A stretch of DNA of 64,000 nucleotides from CAXBBB01 sp963815505 (GCA_963815505.1 CAWFGU010000026.1:124001-188000); one strand, 5' to 3'; numbered from the stretch's first letter, positions 47,682 to 57,028 are shown. Notes: a model not told the origin generated them from the sequence alone. Translations and numbers: made by a program.

Positions 47682-48569
47682 ATGCCTACCCGCTCCACGC
47701 CCCACTCGCCCGACGCGCTCCTACTCATCGACCTCGGCGACCTCTACAGCTCTTTTGCGACAGAGGAATACAAGGGCGGACACGTGCTCAGAGACCTTCA
47801 AACCGCACTCGAGCGCTTACCCGATCACGCCGCGCGCGGCCTGCGCGTCTCGGTCTCTGCAGCGCGCGCCTATGCCGATTTTTCGACCTTGCCTGGCGCT
47901 GAGATGTTCACCCTACGCACGCTCGCTGGAGCCGGAATCTCACCGGTCTACGTCGACGAGCACGCCCAGTCCAACGCGTCCGAACTCGCGCTCGCGCTCG
48001 ACGCGGCCGAGGTGGAACCGGGAACGACAGTCCTCATTGCCAGCGGCGCGCGCATCTACGCCCCGCTCGTCGACAAACTGCGACAGAAGGGATGCACCGT
48101 GGCTCTCTACCTCGCCGACTTTCCATCCGACCGAAAAGCCATTCGTCTGGCCGAGAACGGACGCATAGAGGCCTTCCGCGACCTAGTACCCGACCGCGCA
48201 CCGACTGAGCCGCGTCCGCCGCGCGACGTGGAGCATTTGGTCGTCGACGACGAGAACAGCATACGAGCGCTCGAGATCATCGAGGAGTTTTTCGGTCAGT
48301 ACGACGAGATCTACCTGACGCCTTTGCTGCGCAAGCTGACCGAGAGCGATACAGAACTCGACCCCAAGGACGCTATCGCTGACCTCGAGGAAGCGGGCGC
48401 CGTCTACCTGGAGAAGCGCAGAGGGTACCCACACGATTACACCGTCCTGATCGTCGACAAGGAGCACCCCGACGTTACGCGCGTCCGCGAGTTGTTCGAG
48501 GACGAGAACGACCCCGAGTACGTCTACGACGACATCGAAGAGGAAGAGGACGACAACTACGCTGGTTAA
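47682..48569 (+). CDS. NYN-like (PIN-fold) protein with degenerate active site, between hslV and hslU
   Basis: 295 residues. The N-terminal half follows the NYN pattern: LLLIDLGDLYSSF (first acidic site), SNASELALALDAAEV, and VLIASGARIYAPLVDKLRQK, which corresponds to the usual SGDSDFxPLV motif but with the two aspartates replaced by Ala and Ile. The C-terminal half (about 195-265) is helical and looks like a winged-helix or OST-HTH-type domain, ending in a very acidic tail (DDIEEEEDDN). RNA binding without cleavage is a possible role. The relation to HslVU is positional only. Confidence 0.55.
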   Translation: MPTRSTPHSPDALLLIDLGDLYSSFATEEYKGGHVLRDLQTALERLPDHAARGLRVSVSAARAYADFSTLPGAEMFTLRTLAGAGISPVYVDEHAQSNASELALALDAAEVEPGTTVLIASGARIYAPLVDKLRQKGCTVALYLADFPSDRKAIRLAENGRIEAFRDLVPDRAPTEPRPPRDVEHLVVDDENSIRALEIIEEFFGQYDEIYLTPLLRKLTESDTELDPKDAIADLEEAGAVYLEKRRGYPHDYTVLIVDKEHPDVTRVRELFEDENDPEYVYDDIEEEEDDNYAG

Positions 48570-48605
48570 AACCGCGCTCACCCCAGACATCCGTACCCGT
48601 TTCCC

Positions 48606-49988
48606 ATGCCGAGCGAACTCACGCCGCGACAGGTTGTCGCCGAACTCGACACCTATATCATCGGCCAGACCGAGGCAAAGAAGAGCGTCGCGATTGCGCT
48701 GCGCAACCGGTGGCGGCGCCAGAACGCGCCGCCCGACATGCGCGACGAGATCATGCCCAACAACATTATCCTGATCGGACCGACGGGCGTGGGCAAGACC
48801 GAGATCGCCCGGCGGCTGGCCCGTCTGGCCGGTGCGCCCTTCATCAAAGTCGAGGCGACCAAGTTCACCGAAGTCGGCTACGTTGGCCGCGACGTGGAGA
48901 GCATGATCCGCGACCTGATGGACATCGCGATCGGCCTGATCCGCGACGAGCAGACCGAGAAGGTGCAGGCACGCGCGCAGGAACTGGCCGAGGAGCGGGT
49001 TCTCGACCTGTTGGTACCTCCGTCGACTCCGGCGCCGTCGAGCCAGACGGGATTCGACTTGGCTCAGAACGCCGAGGTGCCGCCTCCCAACAAGACGCGC
49101 GAGCGCTTTCGCGAGAAGATGCACGCCGGAGAACTGGACGACCGCGAGGTCGAGGTAGAAGTCTCGGACGGTGGCGGGACGATGATGCAAGTCTTCGGGC
49201 CAGGCGGACTCGAAGAGATGGGTGTCAACATCCAGGACCTGTTCGGCGGCAAGAACAAGAAGCGTAAGAAGCGGCGCGTCAAGGTACCCGAAGCGCTCGA
49301 ACTGCTCACCAAGGAGGAAGCGGGCAAACTGATCGACATGGACCGCGTCACGCGCGAAGCGCTGGAGCGGGTGCAGCAGAGCGGCATCGTATTCATCGAC
49401 GAGATCGACAAGGTCGCCGGCGGCAGCAAATCGGGCGGTAGCGGCGGACCGGACGTGAGCCGTGAGGGCGTTCAGCGCGATTTGCTTCCGATTGTGGAAG
49501 GCTCGACCGTAACGACGAAACACGGACTGGTCAAAACCGACCACATCCTGTTCATCGCCAGCGGCGCGTTTCACGTCGCCAAGCCGAGTGATCTGATCCC
49601 CGAACTGCAAGGCCGCTTCCCCATCCGCGTCGAGCTCAACAGCCTGACCGAGGAGGACTTTTTCGCCATCCTGACGCAGCCCAGGAACGCGCTCTTGAAG
49701 CAGTACGCCGCGCTGATGCAAACCGAAGGTGTCACCTTGACGTTCACGGACGACGCCGTCAAAGAGATCGCAGCTATCGCCGCGCGGGTCAATTCTGAGG
49801 TCGAGAACATCGGCGCCCGGCGCCTGCATACGATCCTGACGACGCTGCTCGAAGACTACCTCTACGAACTGCCTGACGCTATCGAAAACGGCGAACTGGC
49901 GAGCGAAATCGAGGTGACCGCCCAGCAGGTCCGCGACCACCTGTACGACATCGTAGAGGACCGCGATCTGAGCCAATACATCCTCTGA
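48606..49988 (+). CDS. hslU: ATP-dependent protease HslU, ATPase subunit
   Basis: 460 residues, normal length. Start LTPRQVVAELDTYIIGQTEA; Walker A GPTGVGKTE at 58-66; Walker B IVFIDEIDKVAG; the I-domain (about 110-220) contains the variable insert. The C-terminus ends DRDLSQYIL, which docks into HslV pockets. It unfolds substrates and feeds them to HslV. Confidence 0.96.
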   Translation: MPSELTPRQVVAELDTYIIGQTEAKKSVAIALRNRWRRQNAPPDMRDEIMPNNIILIGPTGVGKTEIARRLARLAGAPFIKVEATKFTEVGYVGRDVESMIRDLMDIAIGLIRDEQTEKVQARAQELAEERVLDLLVPPSTPAPSSQTGFDLAQNAEVPPPNKTRERFREKMHAGELDDREVEVEVSDGGGTMMQVFGPGGLEEMGVNIQDLFGGKNKKRKKRRVKVPEALELLTKEEAGKLIDMDRVTREALERVQQSGIVFIDEIDKVAGGSKSGGSGGPDVSREGVQRDLLPIVEGSTVTTKHGLVKTDHILFIASGAFHVAKPSDLIPELQGRFPIRVELNSLTEEDFFAILTQPRNALLKQYAALMQTEGVTLTFTDDAVKEIAAIAARVNSEVENIGARRLHTILTTLLEDYLYELPDAIENGELASEIEVTAQQVRDHLYDIVEDRDLSQYIL

Positions 49989-49992
49989 TCCC

Positions 49993-50919
49993 GTGGAGCG
50001 CCGCGCCGACTGGATCGACCTCGCCAACGCGCAGCAGCTATCGGCGTGGCACGACCTCTTGGCTTCGGCGCCGGACGCGACACCCTTTCACGTTCCAGAA
50101 TTCGTAGCCGCATACCGTCCTCTGTTCAACGTTCGGGCAGCAGGCGTCTGGGAGGGCGATCGGTTGACCTGCGGCACGTGGTTGTTCGGCAAAAAGGGGC
50201 GCCGCTCGGTCGTGCCCCCGCTGTGCGCTTATGCCTCGCCGGTGAGTCGCCCGGCGCCGCGCGAAGCCGACGTACACCACCAGCGCTCGCCTCTGGACGC
50301 GTTGTTGCCGTTCATCCAGAAGCATTTCCACGCGCTCGCCTTCCACCTGCCTCCTGGCCCGGTCGATGCTCGTCCGTATACGTGGGCAGGGTTCGAGACG
50401 CGGGTGCTCTACACGTACCGCATCGCCATCGGCCCTCCGAGCGAGATGCGCGGCCGACTGAGCCGCGTCCGCAGGCGCGCGCTTTCCGACGTTTCCCCCA
50501 TCCGAGCTCGAGGGGCTGATCTTGCAGAAGGTGTCGCAAATGCGTACGCTCGTCAGAGGCACAAGCTGCCGGTGTCGCCTCCCATACTGGCGCGCATGGC
50601 GACTCAGTGGGCCGATGCGTTCGACGCGTGGCAGGCAGATGGCACAGTCCTGCTCGCAGCCGTGCACCACGGTCTGGCGTGTGACGTGCTGAGCGGAAGC
50701 AGGCACACGGCCGAGGACGGTCGCACGTCGCTACTCTGGTCTCTGATGTGCTCCCTCTTCGAACGAGGAGTGACTACGTACGATTTGTGCGGAGCCAACA
50801 CGCCGTCGATTGCCGAGTTCAAGCGCACGATGGGCGCCGATCTGGCGCCCTATTTCCGCACCACGTGGCACCGGCCTGGGCTTACCCGAGCCGTCGCTCG
50901 CGTGCGCCCACTCGTTTAG
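49993..50919 (+). CDS. GNAT-superfamily (FemAB-like) acyltransferase
   Basis: 308 residues from a GTG 4 bp after hslU. The fold outline fits the FemAB/acetyltransf_6 group: an N-terminal half with ATPFHVPEFVAAYRPLF and WEGDRL, and a C-terminal GNAT half with VLLAAVHHGLACDVLSG and the closing TTYDLCGANTPSIAEFKRTM. Such proteins often add an acyl or amino acid group to cell-surface glycans. The flippase immediately downstream (1 bp) supports a role in surface polysaccharide. Confidence 0.6.
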   Translation: MERRADWIDLANAQQLSAWHDLLASAPDATPFHVPEFVAAYRPLFNVRAAGVWEGDRLTCGTWLFGKKGRRSVVPPLCAYASPVSRPAPREADVHHQRSPLDALLPFIQKHFHALAFHLPPGPVDARPYTWAGFETRVLYTYRIAIGPPSEMRGRLSRVRRRALSDVSPIRARGADLAEGVANAYARQRHKLPVSPPILARMATQWADAFDAWQADGTVLLAAVHHGLACDVLSGSRHTAEDGRTSLLWSLMCSLFERGVTTYDLCGANTPSIAEFKRTMGADLAPYFRTTWHRPGLTRAVARVRPLV

Positions 50920-50920
50920 C

Positions 50921-52333
50921 ATGGCGAGGCCTACGACCACGCAGTCCATCGGAGCGTTGCTCACGGGATCGGCCTTCGCTACGGTCATCGGATTCGCAGT
51001 CCAGCCGGTTCTGACACGGCTCTACACGCCCGAGGCGTTTGGGGTGGCGGATCTGTTCGTCGGACTGGTGACGCTGCTCTACCCGGTCGGATCGCTGCGC
51101 TACGACGACGCCGTGATTTTGCCCGAATCCAAGGGCGACGCGTCGGCGCTGATTTGGCTGAGCCTTCTGATCAGTATCGGCGCCTGCTCGTTGCTCGCTT
51201 TCGCACCGCTGGCGAGCGGGCTGCTGCACGGATCGTACGCCGACCTCTCGCCCTACCTCTGGGCGCTGGCCCCGTGCCTGCTCGCCCTCCGCCTGGGTCG
51301 GATTTCGGAAAGCGCGGCGGCGCGGTTGGAGCGGTTTGGAGCTGTCGCGCAGGCGTCGGTCGTGCGGAGCGGCGTCACGTCGGGCGTGCGCTTGCTGAGC
51401 GGATGGGCAATGCCGACCCCTGGAATGCTGATCGCCGCGTTTGGACTGGGCACCGCGGCGGCGGTCGGACCGCAAGTGTGGGCCGTGAAGTCGAGCGGAT
51501 TATTAGCGTGGCAGGGGCGCACGGCAATGGTTCGTGTGGCCCGAACCTACCGCAGGTTCGCACTCTTCACGACACCTGCCGTCCTCCTCCACACCGCTGC
51601 CGCTCGCCTGCCGATCCTGATCATCGGTGCGTTCGCCCTTGCATCCGACGTGGGGCAGTTGGGTCGCACCTTTTTCGCTGTCGGAGCGCCCTTGACGCTC
51701 GTCGCCGGATCGGTAGGGCGGGTGTTCGTAGTAGAGGCAGCCGCCCAGATACGAGTCGGCGCTCAGGCACTCGCCACACTCTCGCGGACCTACCTGACGC
51801 GCATGGTCTGGACCGCTGCCGGGCCGACGGCCGTCGTGGTCGTTCTCGGCCCGGACCTGTTTGCCTGGGTATTCGGGGCAGAGTGGCGACCAGCGGGCGT
51901 CTATGCGCAGTGGCTCGCTCCGTGGATGGCGGCGATGGCCTGTGCGTCGGCCCTGACAGGGCTGTTCGACGTGACGGGCAAGCAGCGGTCCGATGCGCTC
52001 TTCTCCGTCGTCCACCTCGCCGGAATCGTTGGCGCGCTGCTGATCGGGGCGCACGTGGGCGTGTCGCTGGGCTGGGGCAGCGTACTCGGGTCTATCGCCG
52101 GTCTGGGCGTCGGCGGGTGCGTGCTTCGGCTCCTCCATCTGGCCGTCCTGCGAAGCGTAGCACCAGGAGGCACGAGTTGGACACGTGCGAGCCTGCTGCC
52201 TCTCGTCGTAAGCGCCACCACGGCGGCGATCGGGCTCACTGTCGACGGTTCGATGCGGCTGGTCGTGCTCGTGCTTGGCGGCTTACTCTACCTGGCGCTC
52301 GCGTGGATTTCGCTGGTGCGGAAGGCTGGGTAG
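50921..52333 (+). CDS. Polysaccharide flippase (Wzx-like, MOP superfamily)
   Basis: 470 residues from the ATG at 50921. About 12 to 14 hydrophobic segments and the opening GALLTGSAFATVIGFAVQPV with LTRLYTPEAFGVADLF are characteristic of the polysaccharide-export family. It moves lipid-linked oligosaccharide across the inner membrane. No glycosyltransferase is adjacent apart from the acyltransferase, so the rest of the pathway is elsewhere. Confidence 0.85.
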   Translation: MARPTTTQSIGALLTGSAFATVIGFAVQPVLTRLYTPEAFGVADLFVGLVTLLYPVGSLRYDDAVILPESKGDASALIWLSLLISIGACSLLAFAPLASGLLHGSYADLSPYLWALAPCLLALRLGRISESAAARLERFGAVAQASVVRSGVTSGVRLLSGWAMPTPGMLIAAFGLGTAAAVGPQVWAVKSSGLLAWQGRTAMVRVARTYRRFALFTTPAVLLHTAAARLPILIIGAFALASDVGQLGRTFFAVGAPLTLVAGSVGRVFVVEAAAQIRVGAQALATLSRTYLTRMVWTAAGPTAVVVVLGPDLFAWVFGAEWRPAGVYAQWLAPWMAAMACASALTGLFDVTGKQRSDALFSVVHLAGIVGALLIGAHVGVSLGWGSVLGSIAGLGVGGCVLRLLHLAVLRSVAPGGTSWTRASLLPLVVSATTAAIGLTVDGSMRLVVLVLGGLLYLALAWISLVRKAG

Positions 52334-52396
52334 ATCGCCCTGCACAGTGTCAGTTGTCAGAGAGTCGGCGGCTCCGAACATTACCCAGAACGAAAG

Positions 52397-52428
52397 GCGC
52401 CGCTCCCCGAATGTTGGGAAAGCGGCGC
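52397..52428. terminator. Bidirectional terminator between convergent genes
   Basis: GCGCCGCT (52397-52404) pairs with AGCGGCGC (52421-52428), and the inner CCC/GGG can extend the stem. It lies between the rightward flippase and the leftward bacilliredoxin. Confidence 0.65.
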
Positions 52429-52445
52429 GCAGTTGACGACAGGTG

Positions 52446-52955
52446 TCAGAGGATTGATCGAAACGTGCTCGGGACGCCTGCGGGAGCCGTCTGCTCCACG
52501 TCCGGACGGATGGCAGCGTCGGTGGGAGCGGCATCCGTTCCGCAGTGTGCAGCGAAAGCATTGGCAACGTCTGTGGCGATGGCACTCGCGCTTCGACCTT
52601 CGATGTGTCGACGTTCGACGACGAAAACAGGCTCGCCCCCTTTGAGCAGCGCCATGAACGGCGACGACGGGGGGATTCCGGCCAGATGCTCGCGCATACG
52701 AGCGGTCGCCTCGAGGTCCTGTCCGGCGAAAACCGTCAGGTAGCGATCGGGCTGGGCGGGAGCTTGCTGCGCCATCGCAACGGCGGGGCGCGCGTTGGCG
52801 GCAGCGCAGCCGCAAACCGAGTTGACGATGACGAACGTCGTACCCGCGTCGTCTTTGAGTGCGGCGTCGACGTCCTGCGCAGTACGCAGTTCGGTGACGC
52901 CTAAGCGCGTCAATTCATGACGCATCGGGGCAACGAGGGGTTCGGGATAGGGCAT
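52446..52955 (-). CDS. Bacilliredoxin (BrxA/BrxB, DUF1094 family)
   Basis: 169 residues from the ATG at 52955 (MPYPEPLVAPMRHELT). The CGC redox motif is at 48-50 in FVIVNSVCGCAAANARP, and HLAGIPPSSPFMALLKGGEP is the conserved second half. About 30 C-terminal residues beyond the usual length are low in complexity. It removes bacillithiol or a similar thiol from proteins. The presence of this gene suggests that the organism uses bacillithiol. Confidence 0.88.
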   Translation of the reverse strand: MPYPEPLVAPMRHELTRLGVTELRTAQDVDAALKDDAGTTFVIVNSVCGCAAANARPAVAMAQQAPAQPDRYLTVFAGQDLEATARMREHLAGIPPSSPFMALLKGGEPVFVVERRHIEGRSASAIATDVANAFAAHCGTDAAPTDAAIRPDVEQTAPAGVPSTFRSIL

Positions 52956-53043
52956 GATCGAAGAGGAGTGGTTGTATCGGAACGTACGGTCCTGAACCGT
53001 AAAACGATGGACGGGATCCGCGGCGCGGACGAAGACGGCGGGA

Positions 53044-53358
53044 TTATCGGTAGCGTTGAACGCCGCGCAGGTTACGGTCCATGTCGTCCTGATCAATGGT
53101 CCAAGCGCTATCGTCCAGGTCGACGGTAGGACGAGCCAGCACGTCGACACGAGTCATGAGCTCTTCTCCAAGCTCGTCCAGTCGACCGTCCAACGCGTCG
53201 AGCGCATCACTGACACCGGGGCCGTAGCGATGAAGCCAGGCGACGGATTCAAGCCGGTCGTCGAGGAGGCGGTGGCGCAAGCGGCGTCCGCGGGAGGAGG
53301 CGAACGCATAGACGATCGTTCCGGCGATGGCAGCGGTGAGGAGCGTAGAGATCCGCAT
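53044..53358 (-). CDS. Small membrane-anchored hypothetical protein
   Basis: 104 residues. One N-terminal hydrophobic segment (ISTLLTAAIAGTIVYAFAS) is followed by RGRRLRHRLLDD and a helical segment (ALDALDGRLDELGEELMTRV), like YtxH-type envelope proteins. No strong family match is visible. It is divergent from the NlpC/P60 gene. Confidence 0.5.
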   Translation of the reverse strand: MRISTLLTAAIAGTIVYAFASSRGRRLRHRLLDDRLESVAWLHRYGPGVSDALDALDGRLDELGEELMTRVDVLARPTVDLDDSAWTIDQDDMDRNLRGVQRYR

Positions 53359-53473
53359 GGCAAGGAATGGAGAGCAACGGAAAAGGTAAAAAGGGATCGA
53401 ACAGTCGTATTGTTTCCCCTAATCGCCGGAACGCATTTTGCTCTATCCGGTCGATTGGATCTCCTTTCTCGAT

Positions 53474-54088
53474 ATGCGTCTACTGATACTGTTCGTCTTT
53501 CTCCTGGCTGCCCACACGGCATCGGCCCAGCCCGGGCCGCCGCATGCGTCGGTCGGCGAGCGGATTCGGGTGGCGGCGGGCGGATGGGATGGGACGAACT
53601 ACCGCTTCGGGGGCACGCGCACGACGGGCATCGACTGCTCCGCGTTGATGGTCAGCTGGTTCGATCACTTGTTCGACATCCGCCTTCCTCGCACGTCGAG
53701 CCAGCAGTTCCGTGTCGGTGATGAGGTTGAACGCGACCGCCTGGCCGAGGGCGACTTGGTGTTCTTCGGCTCACCATCGCGCATTACCCACGTCGGCGTC
53801 TACGTCGGGCGGGGCGAGTTTGCACATGCGGGGGCTTCGACGGGTGTGACTGTCAGTCATATGGCGCAGGACTATTGGGCGAACAGGTACCGAGGCGCGC
53901 GCCGCGTGTTGGACGGCGTGCGTCCCGAGACGCGCATCGCGGAGCGACCGGCACTCGCTTCGGAGGCGACGGCTCGAGAAAGTGGTGGCTCTGCAGGTAG
54001 CGTTCCCAGTGCTCGAGGAGGCGCGCCAACGTTCACGACGAGTACGACCGGCAAGAAGCGAAAGACCACACGCCGTATCGGGTGGTGA
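53474..54088 (+). CDS. Secreted NlpC/P60 cell-wall peptidase
   Basis: 204 residues from the ATG at 53474, chosen because it places a clean signal peptide first (MRLLILFVFLLAAHTASAQ); the frame opens 12 codons earlier. The catalytic Cys55 is in TTGIDCSALMVSWF and His106 in RITHVGVYVG. NYRFGG and LPRTSSQQF are also family signatures. It cleaves peptidoglycan stem peptides (gamma-D-Glu-diamino acid bonds). The tail after about 150 is serine-rich and basic. Confidence 0.9.
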   Translation: MRLLILFVFLLAAHTASAQPGPPHASVGERIRVAAGGWDGTNYRFGGTRTTGIDCSALMVSWFDHLFDIRLPRTSSQQFRVGDEVERDRLAEGDLVFFGSPSRITHVGVYVGRGEFAHAGASTGVTVSHMAQDYWANRYRGARRVLDGVRPETRIAERPALASEATARESGGSAGSVPSARGGAPTFTTSTTGKKRKTTRRIGW

Positions 54089-54222
54089 CGCGTAATCGGC
54101 GGTGCTGTGGGATCTTTTTCGCAAATCGCTCGGTTCGTGAGGCTTCTACCAACTCGCATCGCCGCTGCCCACCTGGGTCGTGGCGATTATTGCTTTTTGC
54201 CCCGGCCCTCTATTCCATCCGT

Positions 54223-54693
54223 ATGGCTACCACGTATCTCACCCAGGAAGCGCTGACGCGCCTGCGCGACGAACTCAAGGAACTCAAGACCAAAGGCCGC
54301 GCGCGCATCGCCGCCTCCATCGCCGAAGCGCGCGCTCAGGGCGACCTGTCGGAAAACGCTGAATACGATGCTGCCAAGGAAGAACAGGGGCATTTGGAAG
54401 GCCGGATTGCCCAGTTAGAAGAAACGATCCTGAGTTCGCGCGTCGTTGACGAGAAGAGCATCGACCCGACCAAGGCCTACATTCTGTCCAAAGTGAAGGT
54501 CAAGAATCACAAAATGAAGAAGGACCAAACGTTCCAGCTCGTCTCGCAGGAAGAGGCCGACATGAAAACCGGCAAGATCTCGATTTCGAGTCCCATCGGA
54601 AAGGCGCTGCTGGGCAAGGAGGTCGGCGACGTGGTCGAGGTCAAAGTGCCCGCAGGTAAGATCAAGCTCGAAGTACTCCACCTGAGCCGCTAA
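54223..54693 (+). CDS. greA: Transcription elongation factor GreA
   Basis: 156 residues from the ATG at 54223. The N-terminal coiled coil contains LTQEALTRLRDELKELKTKG and the acidic tip AEARAQGDLSENAEYDAAKE, and the C-terminal FKBP-like domain ends GDVVEVKVPAGKIKLEVL. It stimulates transcript cleavage by stalled RNA polymerase. mtgA follows 3 bp downstream. Confidence 0.95.
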   Translation: MATTYLTQEALTRLRDELKELKTKGRARIAASIAEARAQGDLSENAEYDAAKEEQGHLEGRIAQLEETILSSRVVDEKSIDPTKAYILSKVKVKNHKMKKDQTFQLVSQEEADMKTGKISISSPIGKALLGKEVGDVVEVKVPAGKIKLEVLHLSR

Positions 54694-54696
54694 GCC

Positions 54697-55389
54697 GTGC
54701 GCGTCATCGGCCGAATCCTCAGCCTGCTCGTCGCCCTTCCCCTGGCGATGGCGACGAGCTATCTGGGCTTCTGCTTTCTGCTGATCGCCTGCTACGCCAT
54801 CGTCCCACCGCCCACGACGGGCGTCCAGATTCAGCGACGAGTCGAGGCGATCGTGTCGGGCTCGGCTTACACCAAGAAGTACCATCCGGTGTCGCGCAGC
54901 AAGATCAGCGGACACTTGCCCCATGCGCTCGTCGCAGCCGAGGATGGCCAGTTTTACCAGCACGGCGGCATCGACTGGGACGCGGTTCGCAAGGCGCTCG
55001 ACGACAATAAGCGCCGAGGGCGGGCTTGGCGCGGCGGCAGTGGCATCACGCAGCAGACGGTCAAGAACCTGTTCCAGACGACGCACTCGTCGGGTTGGCG
55101 GCGATACGCACGCAAGGCGTTCGAAGTGCCGCTCGTCTACGCCGCCGAGTGGACACTGAGCAAGGAACGCATCCTGACGCTCTACCTCAACGTGATCGAG
55201 TGGGGACCAGGCGTCTACGGCGCGCAGGCAGCGGCACAGCACCACTACAGCGTAGACGCGGCCAAGCTGTCGCGCCGTCAGTCGGCCAGCCTTGCCGCCG
55301 TCGTCCCAGCGCCCCGCTCACGCACGCCCGGACGCATGGGCCGCTACACCGGCATCATCGAAGCGCGGATGCGGCAGATGGGGTGGTAA
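54697..55389 (+). CDS. mtgA: Monofunctional peptidoglycan transglycosylase
   Basis: 230 residues from a GTG at 54697. An N-terminal membrane helix (about 12-35) precedes the GT51 domain with the catalytic motif AAEDGQFYQHGGID (Glu82, His89), the GGSGITQQTVKNLF motif and LYLNVIEWGPGVYG. It polymerises lipid II glycans. It is translationally close to greA, an unusual but simple operon. Confidence 0.92.
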   Translation: MRVIGRILSLLVALPLAMATSYLGFCFLLIACYAIVPPPTTGVQIQRRVEAIVSGSAYTKKYHPVSRSKISGHLPHALVAAEDGQFYQHGGIDWDAVRKALDDNKRRGRAWRGGSGITQQTVKNLFQTTHSSGWRRYARKAFEVPLVYAAEWTLSKERILTLYLNVIEWGPGVYGAQAAAQHHYSVDAAKLSRRQSASLAAVVPAPRSRTPGRMGRYTGIIEARMRQMGW

Positions 55390-55402
55390 AAGGTTGAAAA
55401 GA

Positions 55403-55927
55403 TCAATGCGACGTGTGCTGCATGATCGGGATCTTTGGCCACTCCAGATCCACGACCTGACCATTCGCCTCGCAATCGCCCTGCCCATCAAGAAAAGCAC
55501 CTCCGACCTTTCTGGTTAACTCGACCGCGTCGATCTTCCGCTCCTCAGCGATGGCGAGCGTATGAGCAACGACAAAGATTGAGATACACTTCGAGCCTGC
55601 CGGGATGGTGACCAGATGAGCTGGGGCATAGGGCCGACTCACTTGGTACGTAGTATCGTCTATCGGAAGACCGCCCTCAGCCATAGGGCCACCTTCAGTG
55701 CGGCTCAGTGTCATACCGAGACGCGTTTTCACCGCTTCGCCATTGCATACGTCGCCCGGCAGCCAGCTGCACGTCTCCGCTCCGATGCGGGCCTCGATTC
55801 GGTAGGTTTTGCTCTCGCTCGTCGCGCTGACGTGACGGCACCCGAGCAACGTCGGCATAGTCGCTAGAACCAGAAGCAGAGCAAAAGACTTTGGCTTGAT
55901 GCGAACGATCTGGCTCTTGGCCTGCAT
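55403..55927 (-). CDS. Putative lipoprotein of unknown function
   Basis: 174 residues from the ATG at 55927. The signal has a basic start (MQAKSQIVRIKPKS) and lipobox LLGC, with the lipidated Cys near residue 30. The mature protein contains several cysteines (ETCSWLPGDVCNGEA, GSKCIS, GDCEANG) that could form disulfides. Base composition is AT-richer than that of its neighbours, as in recently gained genes. A longer frame to 56074 lacks a signal and is not preferred. No family is recognised. Confidence 0.55.
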   Translation of the reverse strand: MQAKSQIVRIKPKSFALLLVLATMPTLLGCRHVSATSESKTYRIEARIGAETCSWLPGDVCNGEAVKTRLGMTLSRTEGGPMAEGGLPIDDTTYQVSRPYAPAHLVTIPAGSKCISIFVVAHTLAIAEERKIDAVELTRKVGGAFLDGQGDCEANGQVVDLEWPKIPIMQHTSH

Positions 55928-56119
55928 ATCTCTCGTGGTCTGTTTTGATGGCAACGACTTGATCTGGGCCTTAGTGCTTTCCTGACCGGTTTTCCAGACG
56001 AAAAGACGGTACCGATTGGTGAGAAAACGGACGCAGAAAAAACCTGATAACCCTATGTCAATACGGTGACACACGCGGTTCGTATTCTACGCGCGCACGA
56101 GATACACATATACACGGAC

Positions 56120-57028
56120 ATGCTATACAAAGTCGACCTGAGCGCTCACCGCCACTCGCCGTCCAACGCCGATGTGGCTGACGCGCTCGACAAAACGGCG
56201 CAGATGCTCGACGAGCGTGGGGCCAACCCGCATCGCGTCCAGGCATATCGGACCGCCGCTGATACCATCCGCGCCACGCGTTCTCGCGTCGCCGATCAGG
56301 TGTACGCCGGAGGAGCCGACGTGCTCGAGGACTTGCCGGGCGTAGGGGCGAGTCTGGCGCAGCGGATCGCGGGCTTCGTCCACACCGGCGAGATGCGGAT
56401 TCAGCGCGAACTGCGCGAGCAGACACAGCCCGAGCGCCTGCTGATGCGTGTGCCCGGCATCGGACGCACGACGGCGCGCCGCCTGCGCGAGGAGTTGGGC
56501 GTCGAAACGCTCGAAGCGCTAGAGATCGCCGCTCACGACGGAACGCTGGCTGCTTTGCCAGGCTTCGGGGACCGCAAGTTGCGTTCAATCCAGGCGCAAC
56601 TCGAGGCCCTGCTCGCCCGCTCGACGCGCCGCGACGCTCGGCGCCGCTCATCTCCTGCTCACGACAACCGGCCGCACGTCGCCGATCTGCTGAGCGTCGA
56701 TGCCGAATACCGCGACGGGGCTCAGCGAGGCACCCTTCGCCGCATCGCACCGCGCCGGTTCAACGCGTCCGGCGCGGCGTGGCTGCCGGTCTTGGACACG
56801 CGCCGAGGCCAGTGGCGTGTGACAGCGCTGTTTTCCAACACGCCGCGCGCCCACGAACTGAGCAAGACGAACGACTGGGTCGTGCTCTACACGGCGGGCG
56901 AGGGCAGTGAACAGACGGCGACGGTCGTCACCGAGACGCGCGGAGAGATGAAAGGCAGACGCGTCGTTCGAGGTAGAGAAGCGGAGTGCCAAGACTACTA
57001 CCAAACGGCAACGCGCCAGGCGGCGTGA
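56120..57028 (+). CDS. PolX-type helix-hairpin-helix protein without polymerase domains
   Basis: 302 residues from the ATG at 56120. The first about 170 residues follow the N-terminal 8-kDa and HhH region of family X DNA polymerases (NADVADALDKTAQMLDERGA, NPHRVQAYRTAADTIRATRS, DLPGVGASLAQRIAGFV, VPGIGRTTARRLREELG). The nucleotidyl-transferase and PHP domains of PolX are missing. The C-terminal part (about 205-290) is beta-rich (GAAWLPVLDTRRGQWRVTAL). It likely binds DNA; its role is unclear. Confidence 0.65.
   Translation: MLYKVDLSAHRHSPSNADVADALDKTAQMLDERGANPHRVQAYRTAADTIRATRSRVADQVYAGGADVLEDLPGVGASLAQRIAGFVHTGEMRIQRELREQTQPERLLMRVPGIGRTTARRLREELGVETLEALEIAAHDGTLAALPGFGDRKLRSIQAQLEALLARSTRRDARRRSSPAHDNRPHVADLLSVDAEYRDGAQRGTLRRIAPRRFNASGAAWLPVLDTRRGQWRVTALFSNTPRAHELSKTNDWVVLYTAGEGSEQTATVVTETRGEMKGRRVVRGREAECQDYYQTATRQAA

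Noticed and set aside
48183..50027. A 614-codon minus-strand frame across the NYN-like gene and hslU
   Set aside because: It is entirely antisense to conserved hslU, so it is a composition-driven shadow.
51154..52743. A 529-codon plus-strand frame overlapping the flippase
   Set aside because: The flippase frame has regular membrane segments and family motifs. This frame is arginine-rich and runs past the terminator into the convergent gene.
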